Notes: generated from the letters alone by a model not told the origin. Counted from the first letter of the stretch, positions 1 through 9,000 are shown. The stretch is DNA of 64,000 nt from Dysgonomonas hofstadii (GCF_014196915.1 NZ_JACIEP010000011.1:62001-126000); one strand, 5' to 3'. Program-made: numbers and translations.

Positions 1-2137
1 ACATGTCGTCGATCCTTTTATAATAAAAGTCCGTTGTGAATGAGAACCTGTTATTCAGCACACCGAAATCGAGGCCGACATTATATTGCTTCTGACTTTC
101 CCATTTCAGGTCATCGTTGACAACATTCGAAGGATAACGCCCTATTTCCACACTGTTTCCATTGACTACCACTTTATTGTTTGCCAGTTGTGCGAGTGAT
201 TGATATGAAGGGATCTGATTGTTTCCGGTCATCCCGAAACTAGTCCTCAGTCTCAGGTTAGAAATAAAATCGATTTCCTTGATGAATTCTTCTTCCGACG
301 CACGCCAGGCAACACTCACCGCCGGAAAATATCCGTACTTATTATTTATCCCGAATTTTGAAGATCCGTCTATACGTAAAGAAGCGTTGAGGACGTATCT
401 GTTGTCAAAGGTATATGTTCCGCGACTTATAAAAGAAGCTGTCTGATTGCCATCGTAAGTGTATTTAGGGGCGTATGTGACAAGTCCCTGGTCTATTCCC
501 CAGATGCCCAGTGCTGTATCTTCAAAGTTGGTTGCTTTGTTGTATATATTCTTCATTGTCCACTTCGAAGCCTCGAAAGCACCCATCAGGGAGAAATAGT
601 GTTTCTGTATATTTTTGGAATATTGCAGTCTGGCTTCATAGACCCAGCTGGCTTCTTCCCTGTTGGTAAGTTCCATCCGTCCTTTTTCCGATTGTCCATA
701 CCAGGTATCGGGTCCCCAGAATTTGCTTTGTCCGACTGTATATTTCCTGTAAGAAGCGCTTGTGCTGAAAGTCAGATCATCTAATATCTTGTAGTTAAAG
801 TAAATGTTACCATTCAGTTCATTGTAAGTGTTTTTAATATCCACCTGTTCTATAGCCACAAGGGGACTCATTATATTTACATTGCTGTAATTCATAATGT
901 CGGATAGTCCCGGATAGTATAAGAACGGCGATCTCTGTAATGCATTCAGCATGACACCTGTTTGCGACCAGTCATTGATAGGATTCTTATCTTTGGATGT
1001 TGAGTATGATAAATTGACGCCAACGTTTATTTTGGAACTTACCTCCTGACTCAGATTTACACGTGAGGTGAAGCGGTCGAAAGCCGAACGTTTTATGATA
1101 CCTGTATTATTAAGATATCCCAGCGAAACCATGTAATTTGTTCCGTTACTGCCGCCCGACATACTTGTATTTACTTCATGCTTTCTTGCTGTCTGCGTAA
1201 TTTCGTCCATCCATTTGTGTACGGAAGGATCGTTCCATCCTTTATTATCAATAACACCTTGCCAGAAATTAATCAGGTTCTCTCCATCGAAGGTGGCATA
1301 ATTCAGCATCTTGGTAGCATATTCTTCAGGAGAAAGTACCTCTATCGAACTTTTAGGGCTTATGTCTAATCCTCCCGTGTAGCTTAATGAAAATTTAGGT
1401 TTAGCTGATGCTGCACCCCGTTTGGTGGTGATAATAACGACACCGTTAGAACCATTTGCCCCATATATGGCAGCGGCAGCGGCATCCTTCAGTATTTCCA
1501 TCGAAGCAATGTCATTGGGATTGAGTCCCAGCAAAGGATTGTTTACGGTTTCTGTATCATCGTTTGTTATTCTTTGCGCAGGCATAGGAACACCGTCTAT
1601 TACAAACAGGGGCTGAGTACCTCCGGTAATGGAGTTTACCCCCCTGATACGGAAAGTCATCCCGCTGGATAAGGAACCATCTGTTGGGATTATCTGCACC
1701 CCGCTGACTTTTCCCTGTAAGGCCTGAAGTGTTTGTGCCGAACCGCTTTGTGTAATATCCTTCATGTTAACGGAAGCTACGGCTGTTGATATATCACTCC
1801 TTCTCTGAGTTCCATACCCGACTACTACAATTTCGTCCATTTCTGTAACTACAGGCTCAAGAATAACTGTTAGGGGACGATTGTCGCTGACTGCTATTGT
1901 CTGAGGGTTATATCCTAAAAAATTAAAGACAAGGACATCCCCCTGTTTGGCAGCAATCTTAAAATTACCGTTATCATCAGCCATCGTTCCGGTAGAAGTA
2001 TTCTTTATATTCACAGAGGCACCGGCAAGAGGTTCTCTTTTTTCATCCAAAACCTGCCCCGAAACATTAATTTGTTGTGCAAATGCAGCCATAAAGACCG
2101 GCATAATGAACAACATTATTAGTAGCATTTTCTTCAT
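1..2137 (-). CDS. SusC/RagA-family TonB-dependent receptor, 3' part cut off by window edge
   Basis: The reverse frame is open for 712 codons from an ATG at 2137 to the window edge, so only the N-terminal part is present (family members are about 1000 residues). It begins with a signal peptide (MKKMLLIMLFIMPVF...), then a carboxypeptidase-regulatory-like domain, the TonB-box motif DEIVVVGYGTQ, a plug with IRGVNSI and PLFVIDGVP, and a DAAAAAIYGANGSNG segment typical of SusC plugs. It would import an oligomeric nutrient across the outer membrane with a SusD partner, which should lie beyond the left edge. Nothing here reveals the substrate. It is a different protein from the SusC at 14.3 kb. Confidence 0.9.
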   Translation of the reverse strand, partial: MKKMLLIMLFIMPVFMAAFAQQINVSGQVLDEKREPLAGASVNIKNTSTGTMADDNGNFKIAAKQGDVLVFNFLGYNPQTIAVSDNRPLTVILEPVVTEMDEIVVVGYGTQRRSDISTAVASVNMKDITQSGSAQTLQALQGKVSGVQIIPTDGSLSSGMTFRIRGVNSITGGTQPLFVIDGVPMPAQRITNDDTETVNNPLLGLNPNDIASMEILKDAAAAAIYGANGSNGVVIITTKRGAASAKPKFSLSYTGGLDISPKSSIEVLSPEEYATKMLNYATFDGENLINFWQGVIDNKGWNDPSVHKWMDEITQTARKHEVNTSMSGGSNGTNYMVSLGYLNNTGIIKRSAFDRFTSRVNLSQEVSSKINVGVNLSYSTSKDKNPINDWSQTGVMLNALQRSPFLYYPGLSDIMNYSNVNIMSPLVAIEQVDIKNTYNELNGNIYFNYKILDDLTFSTSASYRKYTVGQSKFWGPDTWYGQSEKGRMELTNREEASWVYEARLQYSKNIQKHYFSLMGAFEASKWTMKNIYNKATNFEDTALGIWGIDQGLVTYAPKYTYDGNQTASFISRGTYTFDNRYVLNASLRIDGSSKFGINNKYGYFPAVSVAWRASEEEFIKEIDFISNLRLRTSFGMTGNNQIPSYQSLAQLANNKVVVNGNSVEIGRYPSNVVNDDLKWESQKQYNVGLDFGVLNNRFSFTTDFYYKRIDDM

Positions 2138-2498
2138 AATGTTATAGATATTAAAATTAACAATTACTATTTTACATATTAAGGTATTATAGCTAATTGT
2201 AAGAATACTTTACTTCTTATACTAAGATATATATCATTCCTTCAAATAGCTATAGTTTCAATCTTTTTGTTTGTAAATGAACTTTATTATTCTTCAATCG
2301 AGTTGACCTATTGTACATTTTCCTTGACCTGAGGGCTATTTAACATCGTTTTTGGGGAATGTATATTTTTTGTGTGGATCTCAGGAGAAAATTAGTATAG
2401 TAAATCCTAAAAGATAAGTATTGATTTTTAGGGTTCACTTGAATATACAAAGAAGATGAATTAAAATATATATTTGATTCCGAGCCCTTGCCCCAAAA
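2138..2498. other. Intergenic region upstream of the left SusC gene
   Basis: About 360 AT-rich bases lie between the SusC-like start and the terminator of tRNA-Gln. I found no clear TAnnTTTG box on the minus strand. A weak hairpin (CCTAAAA at 2406-2412 with TTTTAGG at 2426-2432) is the only visible structure. The promoter and any regulator site for the receptor should lie here, but I cannot place them. Confidence 0.4.
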
Positions 2499-2537
2499 GA
2501 AAAAACGACTGAAAAATCATTGCTGATAATCAGTCGC
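2499..2537 (-). terminator. Rho-independent terminator after tRNA-Gln
   Basis: Read on the minus strand, CGACTGA (2536-2530) pairs with TCAGTCG (2512-2506), and the second arm is followed by a run of T. It lies 17 bases after the tRNA 3' end and probably ends a tyrS-tRNA transcript. Confidence 0.75.
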
Positions 2538-2553
2538 TTAATTAAATATTTTG

Positions 2554-2624
2554 TTGTCTCACAAGGATTCGAACCTTGACAGGCAGATCCAGAATCTGCA
2601 GTGCTACCATTACACCATGAGACA
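2554..2624 (-). tRNA. tRNA-Gln (anticodon CTG)
   Basis: A 71-base cloverleaf on the minus strand. The acceptor arms TGTCTCA and TGAGACA pair fully, the D-loop contains AATGGTAG, the anticodon stem GCAGA/TCTGC encloses loop TTCTGGA (anticodon CTG, reading CAG), and the T-arm carries GGTTCGAATCC. CCA is not encoded, so it would be added after transcription. It sits 35 bases downstream of tyrS on the same strand, so tyrS read-through could supply it. Confidence 0.95.
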
Positions 2625-2659
2625 ATATTACTTTTGACAGTGCAAAAGTAATAATTTTT

Positions 2660-3952
2660 TTATTTTGCAATCAATAGGAAGTAGTTTTTCTTTCCTTTTT
2701 GTGCAATAATATATTTCCCGGCTATCAGAGAAGAATTATCAATAGTGTCGTCAAAGCCTTCCAGCTTTGTTTTGTTTATCATTACTCCTCCGGCCTGAAC
2801 TGTTTTGCGCATCTCTCCTTTCGATGGAAAAACCTGTGCTTTTTCTGTAAGCAGATCCACGGCCTTAATTCCCGCAGACAACTCATCCTTAGAAATATCA
2901 AAAGCAGGGACACCTTCAAATACTTGCAGGAATGTTTCCTCATCCAGTCTCTTGAATGCATCGGCAGTCGCATTCCCAAAAAGAATATTTGATGCTTCAA
3001 CAGCCAGCTCGAAGTCTTCTTCGGAGTGAACCATCACTGTCACCTCTTTCGCCAAACGCTTTTGTAACGGGCGAAGGTGAGGCGCGGCTTTTTGTTCTTC
3101 AACTAAAGCTTCGATCTCATCCTTGCTGAGTGCTGTAAATATCTTTATATATTTTTCTGCGTCTTCATCGCTTACATTCAGCCAGAACTGGTAGAATTTG
3201 TAAGGAGAAGTATATTTTCTGTCGAGCCATACATTACCCGATTCGGTTTTACCGAATTTTGTACCGTCAGCTTTTTTAATCAATGGACAAACCAAAGCAA
3301 AGGCTTCGCCTCCTGCCGCGCGGCGGATAAGTTCCGTTCCGGTGGTAATATTGCCCCATTGGTCAGAGCCTCCCATCTGTATGCGAACACCTTGTGTCTG
3401 ATATAAGTGGAGATAATCGTAAGCCTGCATCAGTTGATATGAAAACTCTGTAAACGACATCCCTTCCGAGGCTTCTCCGTTCAGACGTTTCTTTACGGAT
3501 TCCTTAGCCATCATATAATTCACAGTGATGTGTTTACCTACGTCGCGGATAAAACTCAGGAATGAGAAATCCTTCATCCAGTCGTAGTTGTTTACCAACA
3601 GAGCCGCATTGGGTTTATCAGACTCGAAATCGAGAAACTTTGCAAGTTGTTTCTTTATCGATTCCTGATTGTGGCGAAGCGTAGCTTCATCTAACAGATT
3701 ACGTTCGGCCGACTTCATCGAAGGATCGCCGATCATTCCTGTTGCACCACCGACAAGGGCGATAGGGCGATGTCCTGCACGCTGGAAATGCTTCAGTATC
3801 ATTACGCTCACAAGGTGGCCAATGTGAAGCGAATCGGCTGTGGGGTCGATGCCCACATATCCCGAGGTCAGTTCCTTTTGCAGTTGTTCTTCCGTACCCG
3901 GCATGATTTCCTGAATCATACCCCTCCATCTTAGTTCTTCAACAAAATTCAT
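2660..3952 (-). CDS. tyrS: Tyrosine--tRNA ligase
   Basis: Cytoplasmic class I aminoacyl-tRNA synthetase that attaches tyrosine to tRNA-Tyr. The 430 residues match the usual bacterial length. The HIGH signature is seen as LHIGHL (about residues 42-47), the KMSKS-equivalent as KFGKT (about 231-235), and GGSDQWGN of the tyrosine pocket lies before it. The C-terminal 70 residues look like an S4-type RNA-binding domain ([16 protein letters not shown]). The start [11 protein letters not shown] is typical of the family. A TACTTTTG box lies 45-52 bases upstream. The tRNA-Gln gene follows in the same direction. Confidence 0.97.
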   Translation of the reverse strand: MNFVEELRWRGMIQEIMPGTEEQLQKELTSGYVGIDPTADSLHIGHLVSVMILKHFQRAGHRPIALVGGATGMIGDPSMKSAERNLLDEATLRHNQESIKKQLAKFLDFESDKPNAALLVNNYDWMKDFSFLSFIRDVGKHITVNYMMAKESVKKRLNGEASEGMSFTEFSYQLMQAYDYLHLYQTQGVRIQMGGSDQWGNITTGTELIRRAAGGEAFALVCPLIKKADGTKFGKTESGNVWLDRKYTSPYKFYQFWLNVSDEDAEKYIKIFTALSKDEIEALVEEQKAAPHLRPLQKRLAKEVTVMVHSEEDFELAVEASNILFGNATADAFKRLDEETFLQVFEGVPAFDISKDELSAGIKAVDLLTEKAQVFPSKGEMRKTVQAGGVMINKTKLEGFDDTIDNSSLIAGKYIIAQKGKKNYFLLIAK

Positions 3953-3996
3953 CGAATTGATTTATTAATACAACGTAACTTAAAATAGTCAGGGTG

Positions 3997-4004
3997 CAAA
4001 AGTA
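3997..4004 (-). promoter_or_regulatory. Promoter -7 box for tyrS
   Basis: TACTTTTG on the minus strand matches the Bacteroidota TAnnTTTG consensus. It is 45 bases upstream of the tyrS ATG and would give a leader of about 40 bases. No convincing -33 element was picked out. Confidence 0.6.
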
Positions 4005-4089
4005 CGACCTTATTTCGAAAAGAAAAAAAGTTACAGGCTTTTTATACGAATTTATCTGATAGTTAGTCTTGTAATAATTTATTGTAACT

Positions 4090-5391
4090 TTATCCGTTAA
4101 TTTCTTTCTCCAGATTTGTGATGTATTCTTCCAGATGTTTGATCTTTTCTATTGTATCTTTTATTTCTTGTTTATCTGGTTCGGGCTTTGTTTTCTCATT
4201 TTCCAGATAGGCGTTTATACTTACTTTGTATAGCCTGAAATATTTCAACGCTTCTGCATTGTTTCTAAGCCTCTTTACATAAATGTCACCTATAGTGTAA
4301 TATAAATTCATCTTTTGATTATCTGTCCCGTACTGGATAGCGGTAGCATAATTATCTGCCGACTCCTGATATTGGTCCGTTTTTGAATAAGCCTGAGCCA
4401 AATTCCTGTAATAAAGGTATAATGTAAGATCCGGAGGAATAGTCCGGTCCAGTAACTTATGAAAATAAGTTATGGCTCTTTCAGGTTCAGCCATTTCGCT
4501 GCAAGAGACAGCAAGGCAATACAATACATTATTGTTTGTTGTGTCTTGTCTGTATGCTATATCCAGAAATTCCATAGCCTTAAAACTTTCCTTTAATGAG
4601 TAATAACATAATCCTAAACTGCGGTTTACAATTACAGAAGTATCTCCGGCCGCATGGCATTTCAGAAGGCGGGGAATGGCTTCTTCATATAAGTCGGACA
4701 TGTAATAACTCAGGGCATTCAGCAGGTTTATCTGTTTATCGGTAGAATCTCTTTGCATGTAAATGTCGGAAAGCAGCCTGCCATTACCATACTGTTCTTT
4801 TTTGAGATTCAGGTTTATGAGATTTGCTGCCGAAAAGCTGTCCGTCGAATCGGTTTCCCATGCAAGGCTGTAATAATGTATTGCACTATCCGGTTCATTT
4901 ATTTTTTCGAAACATTGGGCAGATCGCTTTATCATATTCTTCAATCCGTCACGGCTGTGTATCGTTTGGTAAAGTTCCAGTGCTTTTTTAAAACTACCCT
5001 GTTGATATAACAACTCTGCCTTTTGTACTTTAAAATATGAGTTTGTTGAGTCCATGCATATCAGCGAATCGTAGCAATTTATGCTTTCATCTAATTTTCC
5101 TGCATTCGCATAACAAGTGGCCAGATCGGCTTTAAGCCGGATGTCATCAGCATGTTCAGCCGATAATTCCCTCAATATTTCAATCGCATCTTTATAATTA
5201 CCCAATGCTTTATAACAAAAGGCCTTCCGTTCCATAATCTCTTTTGTAGGTTCTTGTGTATCTATATATTCCAGCGCTTTTTGATACTGGAAATTATTAA
5301 TATAGGACAGCAATTCGCTATCGGCCTGTTGTGAATAGAGAAAGGACGTAATACTGGAAAGGAGAATGAGAAATATGAAAGGCTTTTTCAT
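4090..5391 (-). CDS. Secreted TPR-repeat protein of the BlaI/BlaR1-like cluster
   Basis: 433 residues: a signal peptide (MKKPFIFLILLSSITSFLYSQ) and then helical repeats with TPR-like spacing across about residues 25-395, such as ALGNYKDAIEILREL, YQQGSFKKALELY and AEPERAITYFHKLL. The C-terminus is charged and probably coiled-coil. No catalytic motif is seen. It should be a periplasmic or envelope scaffold. It follows the BlaR1-TonB gene on the same strand after a 103-base gap holding a strong hairpin, so it may be cotranscribed at a lower level. The exact role is unknown. Confidence 0.75.
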   Translation of the reverse strand: MKKPFIFLILLSSITSFLYSQQADSELLSYINNFQYQKALEYIDTQEPTKEIMERKAFCYKALGNYKDAIEILRELSAEHADDIRLKADLATCYANAGKLDESINCYDSLICMDSTNSYFKVQKAELLYQQGSFKKALELYQTIHSRDGLKNMIKRSAQCFEKINEPDSAIHYYSLAWETDSTDSFSAANLINLNLKKEQYGNGRLLSDIYMQRDSTDKQINLLNALSYYMSDLYEEAIPRLLKCHAAGDTSVIVNRSLGLCYYSLKESFKAMEFLDIAYRQDTTNNNVLYCLAVSCSEMAEPERAITYFHKLLDRTIPPDLTLYLYYRNLAQAYSKTDQYQESADNYATAIQYGTDNQKMNLYYTIGDIYVKRLRNNAEALKYFRLYKVSINAYLENEKTKPEPDKQEIKDTIEKIKHLEEYITNLEKEING

Positions 5392-5409
5392 CTATACGCA
5401 TTTTAGTTT

Positions 5410-5464
5410 AAAGAGGACGATTCATTAATAATCAATGTATTAATAATAAAAAATCGTCCTCTTT
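5410..5464 (-). terminator. Long hairpin between the BlaR1-like and TPR genes
   Basis: The 13-base arms at 5410-5422 and 5452-5464 pair perfectly, and the interior (ATTAATA with TATTAAT) can extend the stem. The hairpin starts 31 bases after the BlaR1-like stop and ends 19 bases before the TPR start. It could partly terminate, or stabilise the upstream mRNA. Confidence 0.65.
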
Positions 5465-5494
5465 TGTAAAAAAGTAATGTTTAGTGAATCCTGC

Positions 5495-7207
5495 CTACGA
5501 TTGAGGCATATTTTCTTTGGGCTCATCTTTTTTCAGCCTGTAAACGATAGGTAATGTAAAATACACAGGAACGTCCTGTCCATTTTGTTTACCCGGAGTC
5601 CAGTTGGGCATAGCTTTGATGACTCTCGCAGCTTCTGCATCAGCTTCGGGAGAAATTCCTCTTATAATATTTACATCACTAATGCTTCCATCAGCACCTA
5701 CAATAAAACGGATAGTTACACGCCCCTGCACACCTGCTTTTTGCGCTTCTTCCGGATATTTAAGGTTATTGCCTATATATTCCTGCATTGCTTTTTCTCC
5801 TCCCGGGAACATTGGCATTTGTTCAACAGTTATAAATGGTTTACTATTGTCACTCATTGATGTGGCATTAGCCTTTTCTTTAGAACCATATCCCACTACT
5901 ACAACTTCATCTTTATTTCCTGATGAAGCAGTATTATTTTTACTTCCTTTTAATTTAAAGACGACAGGCAATGTGAAATATACATCGACCGCTTTTCCAT
6001 CTTGCTTGCCCGGAGTCCAGTCAGGCATAGCCTTAATTACCCGGATAGCTTCTTCATCTAGCAAAGCATTTGTTTTTCTTACTGTGACTACATCAGCTAT
6101 TTCGCCGGTACTCTTTACAATAAAACGTACAACAACGCGTCCTTCCGCTTTGTCTTTTTGTGCTTCTGCCGGATATTTCAGGTTCGATGCAATGAACTTA
6201 TGCATTTCACTCTCTCCACCCGGATATTCAGGCATTTCTTCAACAACAGTATATACGTCTCCTTTCTTTTGTGGAACCTGATTCCCGTCAAAAGTAGTTT
6301 CTTCTGTAATAATATTTATCAGATCGGTAGATGAAGCCTGTACTGCATTTCCCAGCAGCAGAGCCGAACCTATCGGTATTGCCAGCAAGTATTTTACAGC
6401 CTTGGCTATAGATGTTTTCCTTTTATTCATCATGGTAATTCGTTTTTTTAACTGTGAAACATTGAAATTATTGATAAGTGGTATACCGGTACTTTTATTC
6501 GAAACTTGTAATAATATATATTGGTATTCTTTGCTGTCGAAGCCGGCGATTAATACGCCTTCATCGGCAAGATATTCCAGGTTTATTTTCATCTCTTTTT
6601 TTATCAGCCAGGCAAAAGGATTCCACCAGAAACAGATACACAATATTTCGGATAAGATAACATCTATAGAATGGTACTGTCTGGCATGTATTTGTTCATG
6701 AGTTATAATTTCGCCTAATTCATGCTGGTTATATCTGCCTGAGTTGACAAAAATCCATTTAAAGAAAGAGAACGGAGATGTTTCTTTATCCTTTATTTTT
6801 ACAATATGGCAGTTTTGCAGATCTTCAGTTTCGCTGTTTGTCCTTAATCTGAAAATACTGAACAGTTGTGCGAGGAAGCGTAAGGCAAACAATATGGATA
6901 CAATAATAATGAGAATGATTATCACATCCCATATACCGACAGGTTTTTCGGTAATGCTGTCTGTGGCGGTAACCCCCAGTTCAAAATCGGAAAGCCAGTA
7001 ACCGGGTATCTGCATGGCAGCATCTGTATTATTCGAGAGTTCCAGTTTTACAAAGGGAAAAACAACAGAAAAAAGGATGGCGAACAGAAAGAAAAATCTT
7101 CTTATTTTCAGGAATGTATCGTTCCTGAGGCAAAACATATATAGCATATAGAACATGGCAAGTGCGACAGAAACTTTTATCTGATATATAAAAAATATAT
7201 TATCCAT
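5495..7207 (-). CDS. BlaR1-like M56 metallopeptidase with two TonB C-terminal domains
   Basis: 570 residues. Three membrane segments (about 5-25, 33-55 and 95-115) precede a zinc-peptidase loop with the HExxH motif HEQIH (about 169-173), then EILCICFWWNPF and another membrane helix (about 265-285). The rest is periplasmic and holds two TonB-C domains (about 325-420 and 465-560), each with YPGGE/FPGGE, NLKYP, GRVxxRFIV and MPxWTPGKQ. Members of this family sense an envelope signal and cleave a BlaI repressor, here encoded just upstream. The linker (433-442) reads DEVVVVGYGS, which resembles a SusC TonB box. The ligand is unknown, and a beta-lactam is not implied. Confidence 0.85.
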   Translation of the reverse strand: MDNIFFIYQIKVSVALAMFYMLYMFCLRNDTFLKIRRFFFLFAILFSVVFPFVKLELSNNTDAAMQIPGYWLSDFELGVTATDSITEKPVGIWDVIIILIIIVSILFALRFLAQLFSIFRLRTNSETEDLQNCHIVKIKDKETSPFSFFKWIFVNSGRYNQHELGEIITHEQIHARQYHSIDVILSEILCICFWWNPFAWLIKKEMKINLEYLADEGVLIAGFDSKEYQYILLQVSNKSTGIPLINNFNVSQLKKRITMMNKRKTSIAKAVKYLLAIPIGSALLLGNAVQASSTDLINIITEETTFDGNQVPQKKGDVYTVVEEMPEYPGGESEMHKFIASNLKYPAEAQKDKAEGRVVVRFIVKSTGEIADVVTVRKTNALLDEEAIRVIKAMPDWTPGKQDGKAVDVYFTLPVVFKLKGSKNNTASSGNKDEVVVVGYGSKEKANATSMSDNSKPFITVEQMPMFPGGEKAMQEYIGNNLKYPEEAQKAGVQGRVTIRFIVGADGSISDVNIIRGISPEADAEAARVIKAMPNWTPGKQNGQDVPVYFTLPIVYRLKKDEPKENMPQS

Positions 7208-7295
7208 GGCGCGATGAGTTTTTGATTAAGTAACAAAAGGTTTTTAATGATATGTTTTTGAATCATAATCAACTTTAGTTGTTATGCTTACAAAA

Positions 7296-7321
7296 CAATA
7301 AAAAGGTCTGCGACCTTATTG
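7296..7321 (-). terminator. Hairpin overlapping the blaI stop; core shared with 62.5 kb
   Basis: Arms AAGGT (7303-7307) and ACCTT (7313-7317) enclose CTGCG, with outer CAAT/ATTG pairs. It lies between the repressor and the BlaR1-like gene and is followed on the minus strand by TTTTG. The core AAGGTCTGCGRCCTT recurs at 62536-62550. Confidence 0.55.
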
Positions 7322-7678
7322 TTTTCCTTTTTCTATCATTTCCATTATTTCCTTCAGTTCTTTAGGAGAAATTTTCTCTTCTTTCACGAAGAAGGAAACC
7401 AATTCTTTATAGGAGTTCTCAAAATAACTCCTGACAACGTCCGACATAAATACTTTTTTGTATTCCTCTTCTTTTATCTTTGGGGAATATACCCATACAT
7501 TTCCGTATTTCTTTGCATTCAGGTAGCCTTTTTGCTCCAGATTGCGTACTATGGAGGCCACAGTAGTATATGGAGGTTTAGGATCATCCATCTTGTTTAC
7601 GATGTCTTTCACTACGCATTCTTCCAATTGCCATATATTTATCATAACCGATTCTTCCTGATGGGTAAGTTTTTCCAT
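7316..7678 (-). CDS. blaI: BlaI/MecI-family transcriptional repressor
   Basis: 120 residues from the chosen ATG at 7678 (MEKLTHQEESVM). A longer frame exists to 7723, but it would put the operator palindrome inside the gene, so the shorter start is preferred. The N-terminal winged helix contains the family pattern PKPPYTTVASIVRNLEQKGYL, and the C-terminal helices would dimerise. The repressor should bind the palindrome at 7694-7720 and be inactivated through the BlaR1-like peptidase encoded next. Gene order blaI - M56/TonB - TPR is consistent with one regulated operon. Confidence 0.88.
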   Translation of the reverse strand: MEKLTHQEESVMINIWQLEECVVKDIVNKMDDPKPPYTTVASIVRNLEQKGYLNAKKYGNVWVYSPKIKEEEYKKVFMSDVVRSYFENSYKELVSFFVKEEKISPKELKEIMEMIEKGKQ

Positions 7679-7693
7679 GTTATTATATTTTGG

Positions 7694-7720
7694 TATATCT
7701 ACGAAATTTTCGTAAATATA
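7694..7720. promoter_or_regulatory. Predicted BlaI operator, 27-bp palindrome
   Basis: The two 13-base halves around a central T at 7707 match at 12 of 13 positions. The core TACGAAATTTTCGTA (7700-7714) is symmetrical apart from its centre. The right half also holds a weak minus-strand -7 box (TATATTTA, 7720-7713), so a bound repressor would cover the promoter. It ends 16 bases before the blaI ATG. Confidence 0.75.
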
Positions 7721-7770
7721 CATAAAGGTTTTCTAATAATTCAAATAATTATAAATATTTTTTGAAAAAT

Positions 7771-8160
7771 TTATTGTGGATACTGAGCCGGATCTTCTTT
7801 GTCAGTTACTGGTATAAGTTTTGTTTTGTCGGATATCTCAAATGTATTTCTATCGTTTTCCTTGATCACAAACACTGTGTCAAACCTGACTACACTATTA
7901 TAATCAGAGAATAAATAGAGTTCTTTAACTGTATTTCCTGACATCCACAGTTCTTCCGAATAGGTGTCTTTATATAAATCACCCATCTCTTTTATTTTAA
8001 TAAACTTACTGTCTTTTTTATATCCGATCACACAATTGGGTAAGGTTATATCTGCCGGTTGATAAAAAACGATGCTTGATACAATTTCCTTAGGGTCGTC
8101 ATCTGAACCACAAGACAAAACAAATACAGCTAAGAGAGCTAAAGTCAATATTTTTTTCAT
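7771..8160 (-). CDS. Small putative lipoprotein of unknown function
   Basis: 129 residues with a lipoprotein signal (MKKILTLALLAVFVLSCGSDDD) whose lipobox cysteine is residue 17, followed by an acidic SDDD stretch common in exported lipoproteins of this phylum. The remainder is a short mixed beta-rich domain with no motif I recognise. It begins 26 bases after the tsaB stop on the same strand, so it may be cotranscribed with tsaB. It ends about 50 bases before the BlaI operator and is probably not part of that operon. Confidence 0.6.
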   Translation of the reverse strand: MKKILTLALLAVFVLSCGSDDDPKEIVSSIVFYQPADITLPNCVIGYKKDSKFIKIKEMGDLYKDTYSEELWMSGNTVKELYLFSDYNSVVRFDTVFVIKENDRNTFEISDKTKLIPVTDKEDPAQYPQ

Positions 8161-8186
8161 AAGTAATAAGATTTTATAGATTTATA

Positions 8187-8894
8187 TTACTGGGAATTCA
8201 TTGGTAAAACTTTATTCTTCGGTATCGTCGCTACAAACTCTTTCAGATAGAAAGGTTCGAAATATGCAGTGTCGACAAACGATTTGTTTCTGTAAGCTTC
8301 TTCTGCCAGCCCGGTCATATCCTCTGCCAGCGGATGTATACTATCCAGGAAAAGAGCGTTAGGGTGATGCAAGACAGCTTTACATTTTTCTGCCCCATTG
8401 CCGAAAAACAGGATTTTTTTCTCTTTGAGATATTCGCCAAAGGAGCTTTCGTCGATAATATCGGCCGAAACAGGTTTTATCTCTTCCAGTTTATTATTAT
8501 ATAAAGTGTCATATACTTCCATTCTGCGGGCGTCTATCATCGGGCAGAGCAAAGTGTCGTCATCTATAGTTTTATTGTTAACTATCCCGTAAGCCAATAC
8601 TTTCAGGGTATTTATTGCAATGAGCGGAATATTCAGTCCATAGCAAAGTCCTTTTGCCTCCGACACCCCGATGCGAAGCCCGGTATACGATCCCGGACCA
8701 CAACTGACAGCAACTGCATTCAGTCTGATGTTTTTCGAATTGATGAATTTTATGGCTTCATCTACAAACTGTCCAAGTACTACTGCGTGAGACGGGCCTT
8801 CGGTTTCTTTTTTACTGAAAATTATTTCGTTGTTGTTTGATACAGCTACTGAACATACTTCAGTGGCAGTTTCTATATAAAGGATGCAAGACAT
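8187..8894 (-). CDS. tsaB: TsaB, subunit for tRNA N6-threonylcarbamoyladenosine synthesis
   Basis: 235 residues with an ASKHA fold. The start MSCILYIETATEVCSVAV and the segment CGPGSYTGLRIGVSEAKGL match TsaB (YeaZ). It works in the cytoplasm with TsaD and TsaE to place the t6A modification at position 37 of ANN-decoding tRNAs. TsaB is a non-catalytic partner of TsaD, and length and motifs fit the family. A TACTTTTA sequence about 30 bases upstream resembles a -7 box but departs from consensus at the last base. Confidence 0.93.
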   Translation of the reverse strand: MSCILYIETATEVCSVAVSNNNEIIFSKKETEGPSHAVVLGQFVDEAIKFINSKNIRLNAVAVSCGPGSYTGLRIGVSEAKGLCYGLNIPLIAINTLKVLAYGIVNNKTIDDDTLLCPMIDARRMEVYDTLYNNKLEEIKPVSADIIDESSFGEYLKEKKILFFGNGAEKCKAVLHHPNALFLDSIHPLAEDMTGLAEEAYRNKSFVDTAYFEPFYLKEFVATIPKNKVLPMNSQ

Positions 8895-9000
8895 TTATTT
8901 CTATTTTTATTATGGAGTAAAAGTACATATTTTATTGCAAATTTTATTGCAAAATATTTCCATTCGTATGATTTGAGATTCCAACATTAATTCTTTTTCG

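Noticed and set aside
5604-6281. 225-codon plus-strand frame opposite the BlaR1-like gene
   Set aside because: It lies fully antisense to the two TonB-C domains, and its length reflects their similar repeated codons.
7679-7723. Longer N-terminus for blaI (MYIYENFVDIPK...)
   Set aside because: It would place the operator palindrome and -7 box inside the coding region; the ATG at 7678 gives a standard BlaI N-terminus.
5495-7723. A beta-lactam resistance system
   Set aside because: There is no beta-lactamase gene and no penicillin-binding sensor domain in the BlaR1-like protein; TonB domains replace it.
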